From Phymatolithon calcareum (Eukaryota > Rhodophyta > Florideophyceae > Hapalidiales), in the NCBI GenBank assembly GCA_977006965.1, contig OZ345366.1:2809001-2873000 (forward strand): a stretch of DNA of 64,000 nt, in the 5' to 3' direction. The translations under genes and the position numbers were made by a program. This document shows positions 44,306 through 53,343 of this stretch, one piece after another. Each line of letters opens with the position of its first letter. Positions within the stretch are counted from its first letter, which is position 1. Under the pieces are notes generated by a model. That model worked only from the letters and a program-made list of their open reading frames with translations, had not been told where the DNA came from and did no database searches.

Positions 44306-46907
44306 GGACGTGGCCCGCGAGAGAGGGCGTGTGTTTGCTCAATACGAAATTGAATTCACATTCTCTTTGTACAGGCATTGGCAAAGAGGTTATGCGAAGG
44401 AGCGAGGAGCAAAGTCAGCGATGGGGCGATGCTACCGGATGGGTACCGGTGAGGATGAGTTTGAAGACGACGAGACTTTGGAGGGGACATTCGAAGCAAG
44501 CATATTGCAAGCCGGACATTCGATGCGTACGGCGCGATTAAGCTACGCGCAGACGGGCCGGCTAGGAGAGCTGTCCGCTGGAGCTACTGAGGAAAAGATG
44601 GACTTGTTTCGCCAGGCATGGTACGAGTGGCACCAAGACCTTGGACTGCGGAAGATGGAGGATGGAACTGCGGAGGTGTGCAATGGACAGTTCGGCGTAC
44701 CGATTGGAGGGCCGGAGGTGTCGAATGGCCAGTCCGGGTGTCAGACGATCGCAAGTGGAAATGAACGCATGAGCCCGGCAGTGATGAGGAGTATGTCGGA
44801 GTCTATAGCGAGCCTTGTTCTCAAGCGACTCGGGTCTCAGAGCATTACCCCTCAAAGTGTGTGTCGTCGACTTGATTTCGAGGAAGAGCCGTCAGAAACT
44901 GTGCAATATGGCGTGAGCGTGGAGCCGACAGGGATTTCATCCGAACGAAGGCATGGATTCGAAGCTCTTCAAGCACTTCGAAAGGTGACGAGGGATCCAC
45001 AAGCCGAATTTCGGTCGGACGAGCAGCGAAAGGCCATGGAGGCGATTGCTGAGAATCGGAGTGATGTTGCCGTTGTCCTGTCGACTGGATGCGGGAAGAC
45101 GGCAGTTGTGATGGGACCGATTGTGTACGAGCACGGGGTAACGGTGTGGGTATGTCCTCTTAGAGCGCTTCGGCAGGAAACGAAGGAACGCTTGGAGCGT
45201 GCCGGTATTACAGCGCATTGTTCGGAGTCGTATGCGGATGAAGTGCATGGACTTGGAAATGTACTTCTCGTTGCGCCGGAGGAGATTGGACTATCGGAGT
45301 TGAGTGGAGTTTTGAATCGTTTGAGTCAAGCAGGCAATTTGAACCGTATTGTCATTGACGAGGCACACATACCTCTGTTTTCTCGTGAATACCGGGAGTG
45401 CATGGTGCGATTGCAGACGGTGGGAGCGGTGGAATGGAAAGGACAGCGGGTACTGCTAACGGCGACTGCACCAGAGACGATGCTTGTGCGCATTGCACGT
45501 ATTTGTGGAGTCGAACGAGATCGTCTGGAAGTTATCCGAGGTGACCCTTGTCGACCGAATCTTGTAATTAATGTTCTGGATCTCGAAGGCAGCAAGATGG
45601 ACACGCTGAAGAAGGGAATTGTGATTCAAGTCCGTCTTGCGTCTGCAAGAGCTCGACGAGCGGCATTGATAGAGAAGCGCAAGGAATTCGGAGCCAAGTG
45701 TTTGATTGTGTGCCTAACGATAGCGGACGTGCATCTCGTTGTGGAAACGTTGAAGAGGCAAAAGTATAAGCACGTAAATGTGCTGATGTACCACAGCAAG
45801 AGGATGACGGAGCATCGGAATGAATCACAGTCGATGTGGAAGCTAGCCAAGCCGGACAAGCTTATTATTATGGTGGCGACGGATGGATTCTCTACTGGTA
45901 CAGATGCGCCTGACGTCCGCAGTGTTATTATTGCGGGAGGGTCAAGATCATTGATCGAGTTGTGGCAAGCGTGCGGTCGTGGAGGTCGAGATGGGAAGGC
46001 GGCATATGTTACCATTCTGTTCCATGGTGGTCATTTAACTCGAGCGTCAGCAGGGAACGTGACAGAGCCAATTGAAGGAGCAGGAAACTTTGAAGAGTGG
46101 GCCAGGAACAAGTCACGGTGCAGGCGAGTTGGCATCGAGGAAACAATGGAAGGATTGGAACAGTACCCTACATGCATGGAGCGGGGGAACGGGACTGAGG
46201 CTTGCGACGTGTGCAGGCAAAGAGCGGGCGAATCAAGAGAACGAGCGCTGGGATGCGGATCTGTGACCGTCTGTGGAAGCAAGCGTCCGTCGGAGACTGA
46301 GCTGGAGCGTGCTCATAAGAAGCGAGCACTGGCACAGCGTGAGTCGGAGGAGCAGACTATTCGAATGAGGAAGTGGAGTAAGGAACTGTCAAAGTATTGT
46401 GCGGCGTGCCTCTTCGACGCTTGCACCTCTAGAGACTATATGTTTCATCCGAAAGAATATGCGAGGCTTGTGCGCGGGAATGTGCAGATGTGTAATTTGG
46501 CATCGTGCCGTCAAATCAAGTTGGTATGCGTGCGGTGTTTGCAGCCGGAGCATCGTGTTAAGGACTGCAAAGTACTACCATCTGTTCAAGGGACAGGAAA
46601 GACACGTTGCCGTCGATACTTTATTGAAGGGGTAAATGGGCGGAATATTCACTGGCCTAGTGAATTTGGGAGAGCATTAGCATGTCCCTTCGAGGCGTGC
46701 ACCAAGTTTGTGATGCTTTGCTATCGAAATACGGCAACGCGAGAATCGCTGCTGGAGATTGTGCCGATAGAGCGGAGACAGAGGATTAGAAGTGCGACAG
46801 AGTTTCCGGATTGGCTGGTGAACAACAATGTTGAAGATCATGCAGGAATATTCGAAGCTATGGAATGGGCGCACAAGCATTTGAAACTGAAGTACTTTGA
46901 TATTTGA
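44295..46907 (+). CDS. recombinase C-terminal part fused to RecQ-like SF2 helicase
   Basis: 870 residues. Residues 1-90 finish the recombinase-like fold, with LYRHWQRGYAKE (possible H/R box) and ILQAGHSMRTARLSYAQ (GH...Y, about residues 71-87). The last has the spacing of the box-II His and catalytic Tyr. The helicase follows with all SF2 motifs: I STGCGKTAVV (about 263), Ia VWVCPLRALRQET, II VIDEAHIPLF (DEAH, about 352), III LLTATAPE, IV CLIVCLTIADVH, V VATDGFSTGTDAPDV and VI LWQACGRGGRDGK (about 560). QxxGRGGRDG points to RecQ-like. The C-terminus has cysteine clusters (CAACLFDAC, CVRCLQPEH) that may bind zinc. It likely unwinds element DNA. The frame itself is uninterrupted. Confidence 0.85.
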   Translation: MEAEDVARERGRVFAQYEIEFTFSLYRHWQRGYAKERGAKSAMGRCYRMGTGEDEFEDDETLEGTFEASILQAGHSMRTARLSYAQTGRLGELSAGATEEKMDLFRQAWYEWHQDLGLRKMEDGTAEVCNGQFGVPIGGPEVSNGQSGCQTIASGNERMSPAVMRSMSESIASLVLKRLGSQSITPQSVCRRLDFEEEPSETVQYGVSVEPTGISSERRHGFEALQALRKVTRDPQAEFRSDEQRKAMEAIAENRSDVAVVLSTGCGKTAVVMGPIVYEHGVTVWVCPLRALRQETKERLERAGITAHCSESYADEVHGLGNVLLVAPEEIGLSELSGVLNRLSQAGNLNRIVIDEAHIPLFSREYRECMVRLQTVGAVEWKGQRVLLTATAPETMLVRIARICGVERDRLEVIRGDPCRPNLVINVLDLEGSKMDTLKKGIVIQVRLASARARRAALIEKRKEFGAKCLIVCLTIADVHLVVETLKRQKYKHVNVLMYHSKRMTEHRNESQSMWKLAKPDKLIIMVATDGFSTGTDAPDVRSVIIAGGSRSLIELWQACGRGGRDGKAAYVTILFHGGHLTRASAGNVTEPIEGAGNFEEWARNKSRCRRVGIEETMEGLEQYPTCMERGNGTEACDVCRQRAGESRERALGCGSVTVCGSKRPSETELERAHKKRALAQRESEEQTIRMRKWSKELSKYCAACLFDACTSRDYMFHPKEYARLVRGNVQMCNLASCRQIKLVCVRCLQPEHRVKDCKVLPSVQGTGKTRCRRYFIEGVNGRNIHWPSEFGRALACPFEACTKFVMLCYRNTATRESLLEIVPIERRQRIRSATEFPDWLVNNNVEDHAGIFEAMEWAHKHLKLKYFDI

Positions 46908-47023
46908 ATAGGGAATAGGAAAGCAATTGTAATAAATGTGATTGGAAATGTTTCTATGAATATGTGTGAATTGGTAGTTTGGTAGTTTTGAGTAGTATGA
47001 TAAGAAAATGTTTACTTTACGTG

Positions 47024-47040
47024 AGAGATCTGAGATCTCT
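47024..47040 (+). promoter_or_regulatory. GATC palindrome, copy 1
   Basis: AGAGATCTGAGATCTCT, an inverted repeat around one central base, followed by GGTGTAGAACCTAAAAG. It contains two AGATCT (GATC) sites. Confidence 0.75.
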
Positions 47041-47152
47041 GGTGTAGAACCTAAAAGTATGACAACTGTAATATGGGAAAGTATGAGACGAACGTTGATG
47101 TAGAACTGAAACGTGAGATATTAAAAAGTGTGATAAATTTAGTCTCCACGGC

Positions 47153-47169
47153 AGAGATCTGAGATCTCT
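47153..47169 (+). promoter_or_regulatory. GATC palindrome, copy 2
   Basis: AGAGATCTGAGATCTCT, followed by GGCATAGAATCCAAATTT. It lies 129 bp after copy 1 in the same orientation. Confidence 0.75.
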
Positions 47170-47475
47170 GGCATAGAATCCAAATTTGAATGTGCGTGAA
47201 CCAAAATTTCGCCTTCGCCCACCGAATACACTACAATATCGATATCTGAGCAAAACCAGTTTATAATGGAAGAGCAGAAGGCAAGAGCCTTTTCCCGACA
47301 ATGTATTTTTTCTCATTAGGAGTAGAATGAAATCAAATTTATTGAAACAAATGCAGCTCTATTGGTGACAGACAGTGCTAACGGAATGGTCGCATCTCGG
47401 CACAGAAAGCAAATTGAGGAGAAAGATTACTGTAGATAGAGAAGAGACGCTGACTTTGGATGATGATGATGTGTT

Positions 47476-49223
47476 CTATTTTTTCTGCTTCGTGCGCCTG
47501 TCTTTCCCATCACCTCCGGATGCTTTCCTCTTTTCAGCTTTTTGAGGGCGAGGAGAAGAGGTCTCCGAGGGAATGCCTTTCGAGGACCCCGGAGCACTTG
47601 CTTTGGAGGACTTTGGCGCCGAGTCCTTGGACTTGTTAGACGTTCCACTGTCGACCTCCTTTTTGACTTTGACAATAGTAGCGGTAGCTTCATCTTCGCT
47701 GCTACTTTCGTCTTCACCGCTGTCATTCCCGCTCTCGCTGTTCTCAGGAGTGTCCTTTTGCTTCATGGCAGTGGAGCCAGTGGGCTTTTTCAAGGTCATT
47801 TGTTTGGGAGTAGGAGGAGTCCCTGGTGGAACCGGAGAAGATATGGTCACCTTTGGACTGCCTGGACTGCCTGGACTGGACTCCGGAGGGGATGTGGAAG
47901 TCTTAGTACGGACAACTTGCTTTCCCCTGGTTACGCGAGGCTTGTTTTTGTCTTCAGATTGAGCGGAAGACGACTCGGGAATAACGTGCTCAGACGGAAA
48001 GAGAGCCTGAGTTTTGTAGCTGTCGAAGTTCAAGAGTCCACGCTCGCACTGGAGAGAATCCCTGAGAAGACCGTTTGACACACGACGGAGGGTGTCACCT
48101 TTCTCGAGAAGGATGGGAGTGAAGAGCGCGCTGGGGGCGGTCGCTGACTGAACAGCAGAACGGACAGGGCCGTAGGCGGATGGAGTGTTCTCGGCTTTAG
48201 TGTAGGGGAGAACAAAAGCCCAGTTCATCGAGTTAATTCCCTCAAATCCCCAAGCCTCATAGCCCGTGCATTTGTCGAGAGTAGAAGCCGGTAGTGAGGT
48301 GTACAGTCGAAGGCGGTCCTCGTGGGCAGGATCTAATCAGGCTTTCGGCAAGTCACGCGTACCGGACTCGTCGATGTACGCGTCTGCAGCCATGGGATTG
48401 TGGGGGTTGTCGTCGTACGTGATGAGGAGCTTTTCCATACCACCAACATTGCTATGATTGGAGATGTTGGCGCGATAGAACCCACTCACGACAGGTAGAA
48501 TGTTTAAGAACGCGGTGGTGTCGTCCTTGTTCAACTTTACGTTGGAGAGAGTAGTCATGAATGAGACGAGGTTTGAAGGGCGGTATTCCGGGTACCAGAT
48601 CCAGACCATATTGGTCACTTGGCTGGGGACTTTCATTTTTGGACCTTCCGGTTTCTCAAGAGGTTGGTATGAGCCCGGCGATAGGGAATACCCGTATAGC
48701 GCGTTTACAGCCAGAGTTGTGGGTACGGCATGTTGCATGAGCAAAGAGCCGATCCAAATCTTGTCGGCAACGCCTTTCTCGACGGTCTTCTGGTTCAGCC
48801 TCGTCCAGACTATCTTGTAGATGGAAAATTCGGCGCCATCGGGGCGGTTGAACTCGATGAACGGCACTGAGTGGACAGGGCCTTGCACTTGAGCACGAGT
48901 GAAGAGCTCCCTGTTCATCGCCTCGCTTGTAGTGATATCGAGCTCAGTATCCTCAAAAGCTGGAGAGCTGATGATGAGCGCGTTGTTCAGGACGCCGAGA
49001 AGACCAGTGAACCCCGTTCCGATACGAACGGATTCTTCGTCTTGATCTTGAAAACGTGTACGCGGAGCGGCATCATGAAATGCTCTGCATCAGAAGCCCA
49101 TCGCGAGAACTGAGAAGAGGGAGGTACGTTGAGTTCATTGCGGAAGAGAGGGTCCTCGTAGCCGATAATGACTACGGGAGTGCGAGCGGTAGTCCCGGCG
49201 GGGTCCTTCATGTGGACAAACAT
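47476..49223 (-). CDS. unknown cassette protein, interrupted by a frameshift and a TGA
   Basis: Three frames on the minus strand read as one protein of about 580 residues starting at the ATG 49223. MFVHMKDPAGTTARTPVVII leads to KTKNPF, then a one-base shift near 49035 gives RIGTGFTGLLGVLNNALIIS, joining the frame 48918-48337. A single TGA at 48339-48337 interrupts it; beyond it the same phase stays open (LDPAHEDRLRLYTSLPASTL) into 48228-47476. The first 400 residues look like a compact mixed alpha/beta fold with many aromatics (NMVWIWYPEYRPSNLVSF). The last 170 are a low-complexity Ser/Pro/Glu/Lys tail ending in a basic KDRRTKQKK. I do not recognise it; a DNA- or chromatin-binding partner is only a guess. 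The palindrome at 49.46 kb lies about 240 bp upstream of its start. Confidence 0.6.
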
Positions 49224-49705
49224 GATGAGGTGTGAGAGCGAAGGATAGCGCAGGATAACGGAGCTTGGGGGTGTGAGGTGGAAAGATGTTGGGGAAAAGT
49301 CAATGGGGGGGTGGGAACATATACAGGGAAAAGCTATGACAAGGAGCGGCGGAAAATTAGGGAATTTAAATATGAACTAAGAAATTAAGAATTTGAAATA
49401 TTGGTCGGAAAAACGGAAAAGTTCAATAAATAATGAGATTTCAAAATTTCGAATCTACATCGGAGATCTGAGATCTCTGACCTAGAATATAAATTTTCAT
49501 ACGCTCATATCGCGACCCACCAATCGCCAGCCACCAGCACTCCGCTTTCTACGCTTTCTCCTTCACTATTGTACTAAACAGACTTTTTGTCTACAAGACA
49601 CAGCATATAAAAACAATCTCAAGTCGAAGCGTTTACTGAATCTATACCATTCAACGAGTAGAATCTAGAGTAGGAAGAAAACTTTAAAGTCCCAATATCT
49701 GGAAA
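49224..49705. other. promoter region of the unknown cassette gene
   Basis: The spacer between two co-directional minus-strand units. It holds a TATATG-type box on the minus strand at about 49317-49325 (roughly 100 bp before the ATG at 49223) and palindrome copy 3 about 140 bp further upstream. No gene is seen. Confidence 0.45.
49462..49478 (+). promoter_or_regulatory. GATC palindrome, copy 3
   Basis: GGAGATCTGAGATCTCT, one mismatch from copies 1 and 2, followed by GACCTAGAATATAAATTTT. It lies about 240 bp before the start of the 49223 gene. Confidence 0.75.
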
Positions 49706-50776
49706 CTAACGCCAGTACTGCTTGCCGTAGTTGACAAGTACTTCCTCACCTTTCTCGATACTCGTGATTGCTGTAACGAAAACGAAGTACGGGTTCGTGA
49801 AAGTAGGAAAATCAAAAGGAAGACTTCTGTGTTCGAACTGTGCGTTTGCATGTCGAATGATAGCGTTGTCCGCTTCAAGACCGTTCTGAATATTCTTTTT
49901 GTCGTTGATATACGCGGCAACACAGTAAGGAGGGGGCACCACGAATACCTCCTTTCCCTGCAGGCGAGGAGAAGTGTTTTCAGGATTCATGTTTGGCAGT
50001 CGCATAGCGTACGTTCTGAATCTGTCAACCGTGCATCCTAATTCGTCTCGCCCATACATAGAACCATCAAGACGTGCAATATGCTTGCTTTTTGTGATGT
50101 TCTTATGGACAATAGTACCGCTGTACCAGCCAATGACGGTAAATGGTGCAATGCGTTGGAGAGCGAAAACTCCATTATCCGCACCAGGAATGCGTGACTT
50201 GGCGACATAGACACCGTGAAAGCTGGCGTCGGCTGCAAGGAGTGTGTTAACGTCAAAGGCACGGAATAAGGAAAGGAGATTGGATGGCCACTTTGCAAGC
50301 TCGACACGCTTGACCGTGTCGACCTCGTTCATAGTGCGGGTAGCAGTGCAGAAGAAGTTGACAAGATGGTCTGGAAGAGCACAAAATATGGGCCAATCAG
50401 AAGGTTGGACCAGGGGGCTCGTCTTGCTCCTGCGTTTCACGATGTTATGGACCTCGGAGCGTGCCTCTTCGAGAAGGAGTTGTTTTTCTGCGAGCAATGG
50501 GAAACGATCGGACACGATGGCTTCCGCAAACCTGTGGAACAAATGCTCAGCAGAAATGTCGTGGCATTGCTTGTCCATTTCGCAGCCAACAAACACTCGA
50601 GGAGCCGGGAGCTGGAGACAAGCAACACCAGTAGAATATGTACCCCCAAACATATCAAGAACTATCGATCCCGGAAGGGAGTGGCGGTCGATTAGCTCTT
50701 TGAGGAGAGCCACTGGCTTTTGCTCTGGGCGCAAGGAACATTTTGCGTCTTTCATTAGTTTTTCTCCTGGTACCAT
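49706..50776 (-). CDS. DNA methyltransferase C-terminal part fused to a SET domain
   Basis: 356 residues. The start reads KLMKDAKCSLRPEQKPVALL, then ELIDRHSLPGSIVLDMFGGT, the motif X to I region of N4/N6-type DNA methyltransferases (EKPVxLLxxLI...PGxxVLDPFxGSGTT, SAM-binding FGG loop), then VFVGCEMD. A helical linker leads at about residue 205 into a SET domain. It opens YVAKSRIPGADNGVFALQRI then IGWYSGTIV, has AAYINDKKN and NAIIRHANAQFE in place of the NHxxxPN motif, and ends EEVLVNYGKQYW. SET enzymes methylate lysines on histones or other proteins. It joins the 51354 frame by one missing base near 50820. Confidence 0.8.
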   Translation of the reverse strand: MVPGEKLMKDAKCSLRPEQKPVALLKELIDRHSLPGSIVLDMFGGTYSTGVACLQLPAPRVFVGCEMDKQCHDISAEHLFHRFAEAIVSDRFPLLAEKQLLLEEARSEVHNIVKRRSKTSPLVQPSDWPIFCALPDHLVNFFCTATRTMNEVDTVKRVELAKWPSNLLSLFRAFDVNTLLAADASFHGVYVAKSRIPGADNGVFALQRIAPFTVIGWYSGTIVHKNITKSKHIARLDGSMYGRDELGCTVDRFRTYAMRLPNMNPENTSPRLQGKEVFVVPPPYCVAAYINDKKNIQNGLEADNAIIRHANAQFEHRSLPFDFPTFTNPYFVFVTAITSIEKGEEVLVNYGKQYWR

Positions 50777-51777
50777 CTTCTGAACATTGTCGATAACGTT
50801 GAAGTTTGGAGCGAAGGACGAGGGAACATATCCGTGATTGGAGTATTGAACGCGTGTGTATGATTCGGCTCCGCCTCAGACATTTCCCTGATTCCTTGGA
50901 GAAAGGATATCCACGTTTGCGTCTGGCTCTTCCCGGAGAACAGAAGTAGATGACCACCCTTCCGCAAGACTTTAGTTGTGACGGAGAGACAATCGCGCAT
51001 GTCATCCTCGGACAGAATATCATGGGCGGAGTTCGGTCGTTGCATGTCACTGCGGGAGTGGAACGGTGGATCTATGCACACCAGCTGAACTTGACCGTGC
51101 AGTGATTTGTTGAACTGGCGTTGGTAGATTTGCGGTAAGTCGTGGAAGGAGCAATTAAATACGAAGGCGGCTTTGTAGAACTCCTTGCGGAGAGGAGTGG
51201 ATGGGAGAGAAGAGGGAAGACGTGTGGGGACCAAATCTCTTGGAGATGGTGGCGTGCGCGCGGCTCGTGAGGAAGTGGCTTGTCTCGTGGCCTCTGCAGA
51301 CATCGAAGCAGTGTCTTCTGTGAGACGGGTACGTTTCCGCGGACGAAGAGGCAAAATGTTGTCATCTTCGGTGTCAGGAGATACGGCGGGTGCAGGGGAT
51401 AGTGGAATGTTGTCCGCAAAGACACGGTCCTCTGCGTGATCGTGATTCTCGCCATGAACGGAAGCGGAGGTGGATGGAGGGAAAAGGGGAGCGGGCTCAT
51501 CGTCGCCCGAGATGTTGGGAGAAGGAGAAGGAGGGGTCTCGAAAACGCGCTTCTGGAGCCCTGGAACCTTGTCGACGATGTAATGGAGAGCAGTGGGGAC
51601 ATGGCCGTATGAAGAGTGCGGAGTAGTTGGAATTGATAAAGAGCGAGAAAAGATGCGGCAATATTTTTTCGGCGTAGCGAAGAGGCGACATGCTTGACAA
51701 GATGGGAGAAGAAGTAGTTGATGAAGATCGTGGCAACGTTTCGAAGCTGTCGGTTGACGCTTGGAGATGCTCGTGCT
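50755..51777 (-). CDS. DNA methyltransferase N-terminal part (DPPF motif)
   Basis: This frame is open from 51777 down to TAA at 50755. An acidic/Pro-rich linker (TPPSPSPNISGDDEPAPLF, then DNILPLRPRKRTRLTED) precedes the catalytic half. VQLVCIDPPFHSRSDMQ has motif IV DPPF (51072-51061), then RDCLSVTTKVLRKGGHLLLF and TWISFLQGIREM follow. Motif IV ahead of motif I is the beta-class order. DPPF is commoner in N6-adenine enzymes, whereas N4-cytosine enzymes usually have SPP(Y/F). A shift near 50820 passes into the 50776 frame. It is preceded in another phase by the ParB domain, with the switch somewhere at 51.6-51.77 kb. Confidence 0.8.
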   Translation of the reverse strand, partial: STSISKRQPTASKRCHDLHQLLLLPSCQACRLFATPKKYCRIFSRSLSIPTTPHSSYGHVPTALHYIVDKVPGLQKRVFETPPSPSPNISGDDEPAPLFPPSTSASVHGENHDHAEDRVFADNIPLSPAPAVSPDTEDDNILPLRPRKRTRLTEDTASMSAEATRQATSSRAARTPPSPRDLVPTRLPSSLPSTPLRKEFYKAAFVFNCSFHDLPQIYQRQFNKSLHGQVQLVCIDPPFHSRSDMQRPNSAHDILSEDDMRDCLSVTTKVLRKGGHLLLFSGKSQTQTWISFLQGIREMSEAEPNHTHAFNTPITDMFPRPSLQTSTLSTMFRRWYQEKN

Positions 51778-52949
51778 CTATGATGAAGATGAGCAGCATC
51801 AGAGTCCACAATGCCAGAGCCATGTAGGAGAGAGGACAGTTGCTCTGGAGGGGCGAACTTGTCGTCTTCGATTACATCGAATTGTAGCTCTGTTTTGTTG
51901 AAGATAATGTATGGCGCAATCATCGTCTCCAGGGATGAGAAGGAGAAGATACCAGGGACGGTAGTCCAAGCATTGACGACAATAGTGACACACTTGCCGA
52001 CAATCTCTGAGGCGTCATGGCTGTTTGTGGTGGGAAGGGATTCCTTGTCGTTCACGTTCTTCTCCTGATGGCGGACAAAGTTGTATTTGGCAAGGAACAT
52101 GAAAAAGAGAATTTTGGAGAAGGAATCAGCTTCCATCAAGAACTTGATTCTCATGTTGTCCCTTTTGGCGAGATTGACGCCTTTGACGAACATTGAGACT
52201 GTTCTGGCTCTATCCGGGTTTGCAGAGGGCACGGCCAGAGAATCGGAAAAGTCTGCAGCGCCCAAGGACGTGAGGTCCGCGGCATATGCACAGTTGGCGA
52301 ACATGGTGAACATTTGCCACGGACGGTTGTCGTAAGCGGTGTTTGGCTTTTTCCAAGGACAGAGTGTCTTGAGGATCCTGTATGTGAGCCTAATCTGAGG
52401 GTGACTCAGAACAGCAATGACAGCTGGCTTTGCAGGAGAGCTTGCCTTTTCGATGGCATACTTAAGTAGGGTACTCCAGAACGGCTCGGTGACGGGGGTC
52501 ATGTCACGGATGTAATTCTCGCGAACAGTAAGTGTGAGGAGCAGGTAGTCATTAAACATGGCTGCCCTCTTGATGTCGTGGAGCTCATTGCTGTGGACAG
52601 CAAGAGCCAGAGTGGTAGTGGAGTTCTGGTCTGTTCGACAGAGGACCATGGGAACTCGAGTATTGGGGGGGAATGAGTCTTCGTTGATGAGGCGTCGAAT
52701 AGCCGTGATGCGATGAGCACCGTCGACGAGGAAAATGTTGCCATTCTCCATGAAATGTCCGGAGACGGGATGCTGGGCATTATAACCGGTGTCGCGCATG
52801 CTTTTCTCAAGGTTCTTGACAGTATCGAGGTCGATAGGACGTGCGTTGGCGAACCAGGTGACGCGAAAGGGGTCTATGTGGACAATAGTATGAGGGGTAG
52901 GGGCGGAGGAAGCGGCAGTGGAGGAATCGGAGGGGCGAGATCGAGGCAT
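51072..52949 (-). CDS. ParB-like domain protein, N-terminal part of the methyltransferase-SET fusion
   Basis: Starts at the ATG 52949. Residues about 20-130 are a ParB/sulfiredoxin-type domain: IVHIDPFRVTWFANARPIDL, then DTVKNLEKSMRDTGYNAQHP, then NGNIFLVDGAHRITAIRRLI with the DGxHRxxA core. Residues 130-430 are a helical region of unknown fold (AMFNDYLLLTLTVRENYIRD, FWSTLLKYAIEKASSPAKPA). From about residue 430 (51.65 kb on) the composition turns to Ser/Pro/Leu without sense, while the overlapping frame makes good sense. The true product therefore shifts there and continues into the methyltransferase. ParB domains bind or cut DNA and occur fused to phage-type methyltransferases in bacteria. 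A full product would be about 1,080 residues. Confidence 0.75.
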   Translation of the reverse strand: MPRSRPSDSSTAASSAPTPHTIVHIDPFRVTWFANARPIDLDTVKNLEKSMRDTGYNAQHPVSGHFMENGNIFLVDGAHRITAIRRLINEDSFPPNTRVPMVLCRTDQNSTTTLALAVHSNELHDIKRAAMFNDYLLLTLTVRENYIRDMTPVTEPFWSTLLKYAIEKASSPAKPAVIAVLSHPQIRLTYRILKTLCPWKKPNTAYDNRPWQMFTMFANCAYAADLTSLGAADFSDSLAVPSANPDRARTVSMFVKGVNLAKRDNMRIKFLMEADSFSKILFFMFLAKYNFVRHQEKNVNDKESLPTTNSHDASEIVGKCVTIVVNAWTTVPGIFSFSSLETMIAPYIIFNKTELQFDVIEDDKFAPPEQLSSLLHGSGIVDSDAAHLHHRARASPSVNRQLRNVATIFINYFFSHLVKHVASSLRRKNIAASFLALYQFQLLRTLHTAMSPLLSITSSTRFQGSRSAFSRPLLLLLPTSRATMSPLPFSLHPPPLPFMARITITQRTVSLRTTFHYPLHPPYLLTPKMTTFCLFVRGNVPVSQKTLLRCLQRPRDKPLPHEPRARHHLQEIWSPHVFPLLSHPLLSARSSTKPPSYLIAPSTTYRKSTNASSTNHCTVKFSWCA

Positions 52950-53193
52950 GGTTGGGAAAGATGAAAAACGACGAGGAGAGTGAGTGAGACGGGGTAGGTG
53001 GGTTTGTGGATGAGTGCAGTGGGGAGGCGGTTATGTAGAAAAGGTTGTGGGTAACAATTTGTGAGGTAATTTTTGAGGGACGTAATGATGGAGAGAAGTA
53101 ACGGGAAGAAAATAAAGAGAAAATAGGAAAGCAGTGAATCATAATAAACGGACGTGGGTGGAGAGTGTATGAGAAAAATTTGGATTGTACAGC

Positions 53194-53210
53194 AGAGATC
53201 TGAGATCTGT
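53194..53210 (+). promoter_or_regulatory. GATC palindrome, copy 4
   Basis: AGAGATCTGAGATCTGT, followed by GGTGTAGAATTGAAAATTT. It lies about 245 bp upstream of the ParB start. Confidence 0.75.
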
Positions 53211-53326
53211 GGTGTAGAATTGAAAATTTGAAAATGTAGAAAAGTGAATTGGATGATAGAAAGTATTGGAAAACGTGATAAAATTTTGTGTTTGAATGGA
53301 AAATTTGAAATTTTAGATTCTACACC

Positions 53327-53343
53327 AGAGATCTCAGATCTCT
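53327..53343 (-). promoter_or_regulatory. GATC palindrome, copy 5, inverted
   Basis: AGAGATCTCAGATCTCT, which is copy 1 read from the other strand. Symmetry extends outward to TTCTACACC on one side and GGCGTAGAA on the other, about 35 bp in all. It forms an inverted pair with copy 4. Confidence 0.8.

Larger units (their letters stand above)
46908..47475. other. convergent intergenic spacer with two palindromes
   Basis: No gene is present. It lies between the 3' ends of the helicase unit (plus) and the unknown unit (minus), is AT-rich, and holds palindrome copies 1 and 2. Confidence 0.5.
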
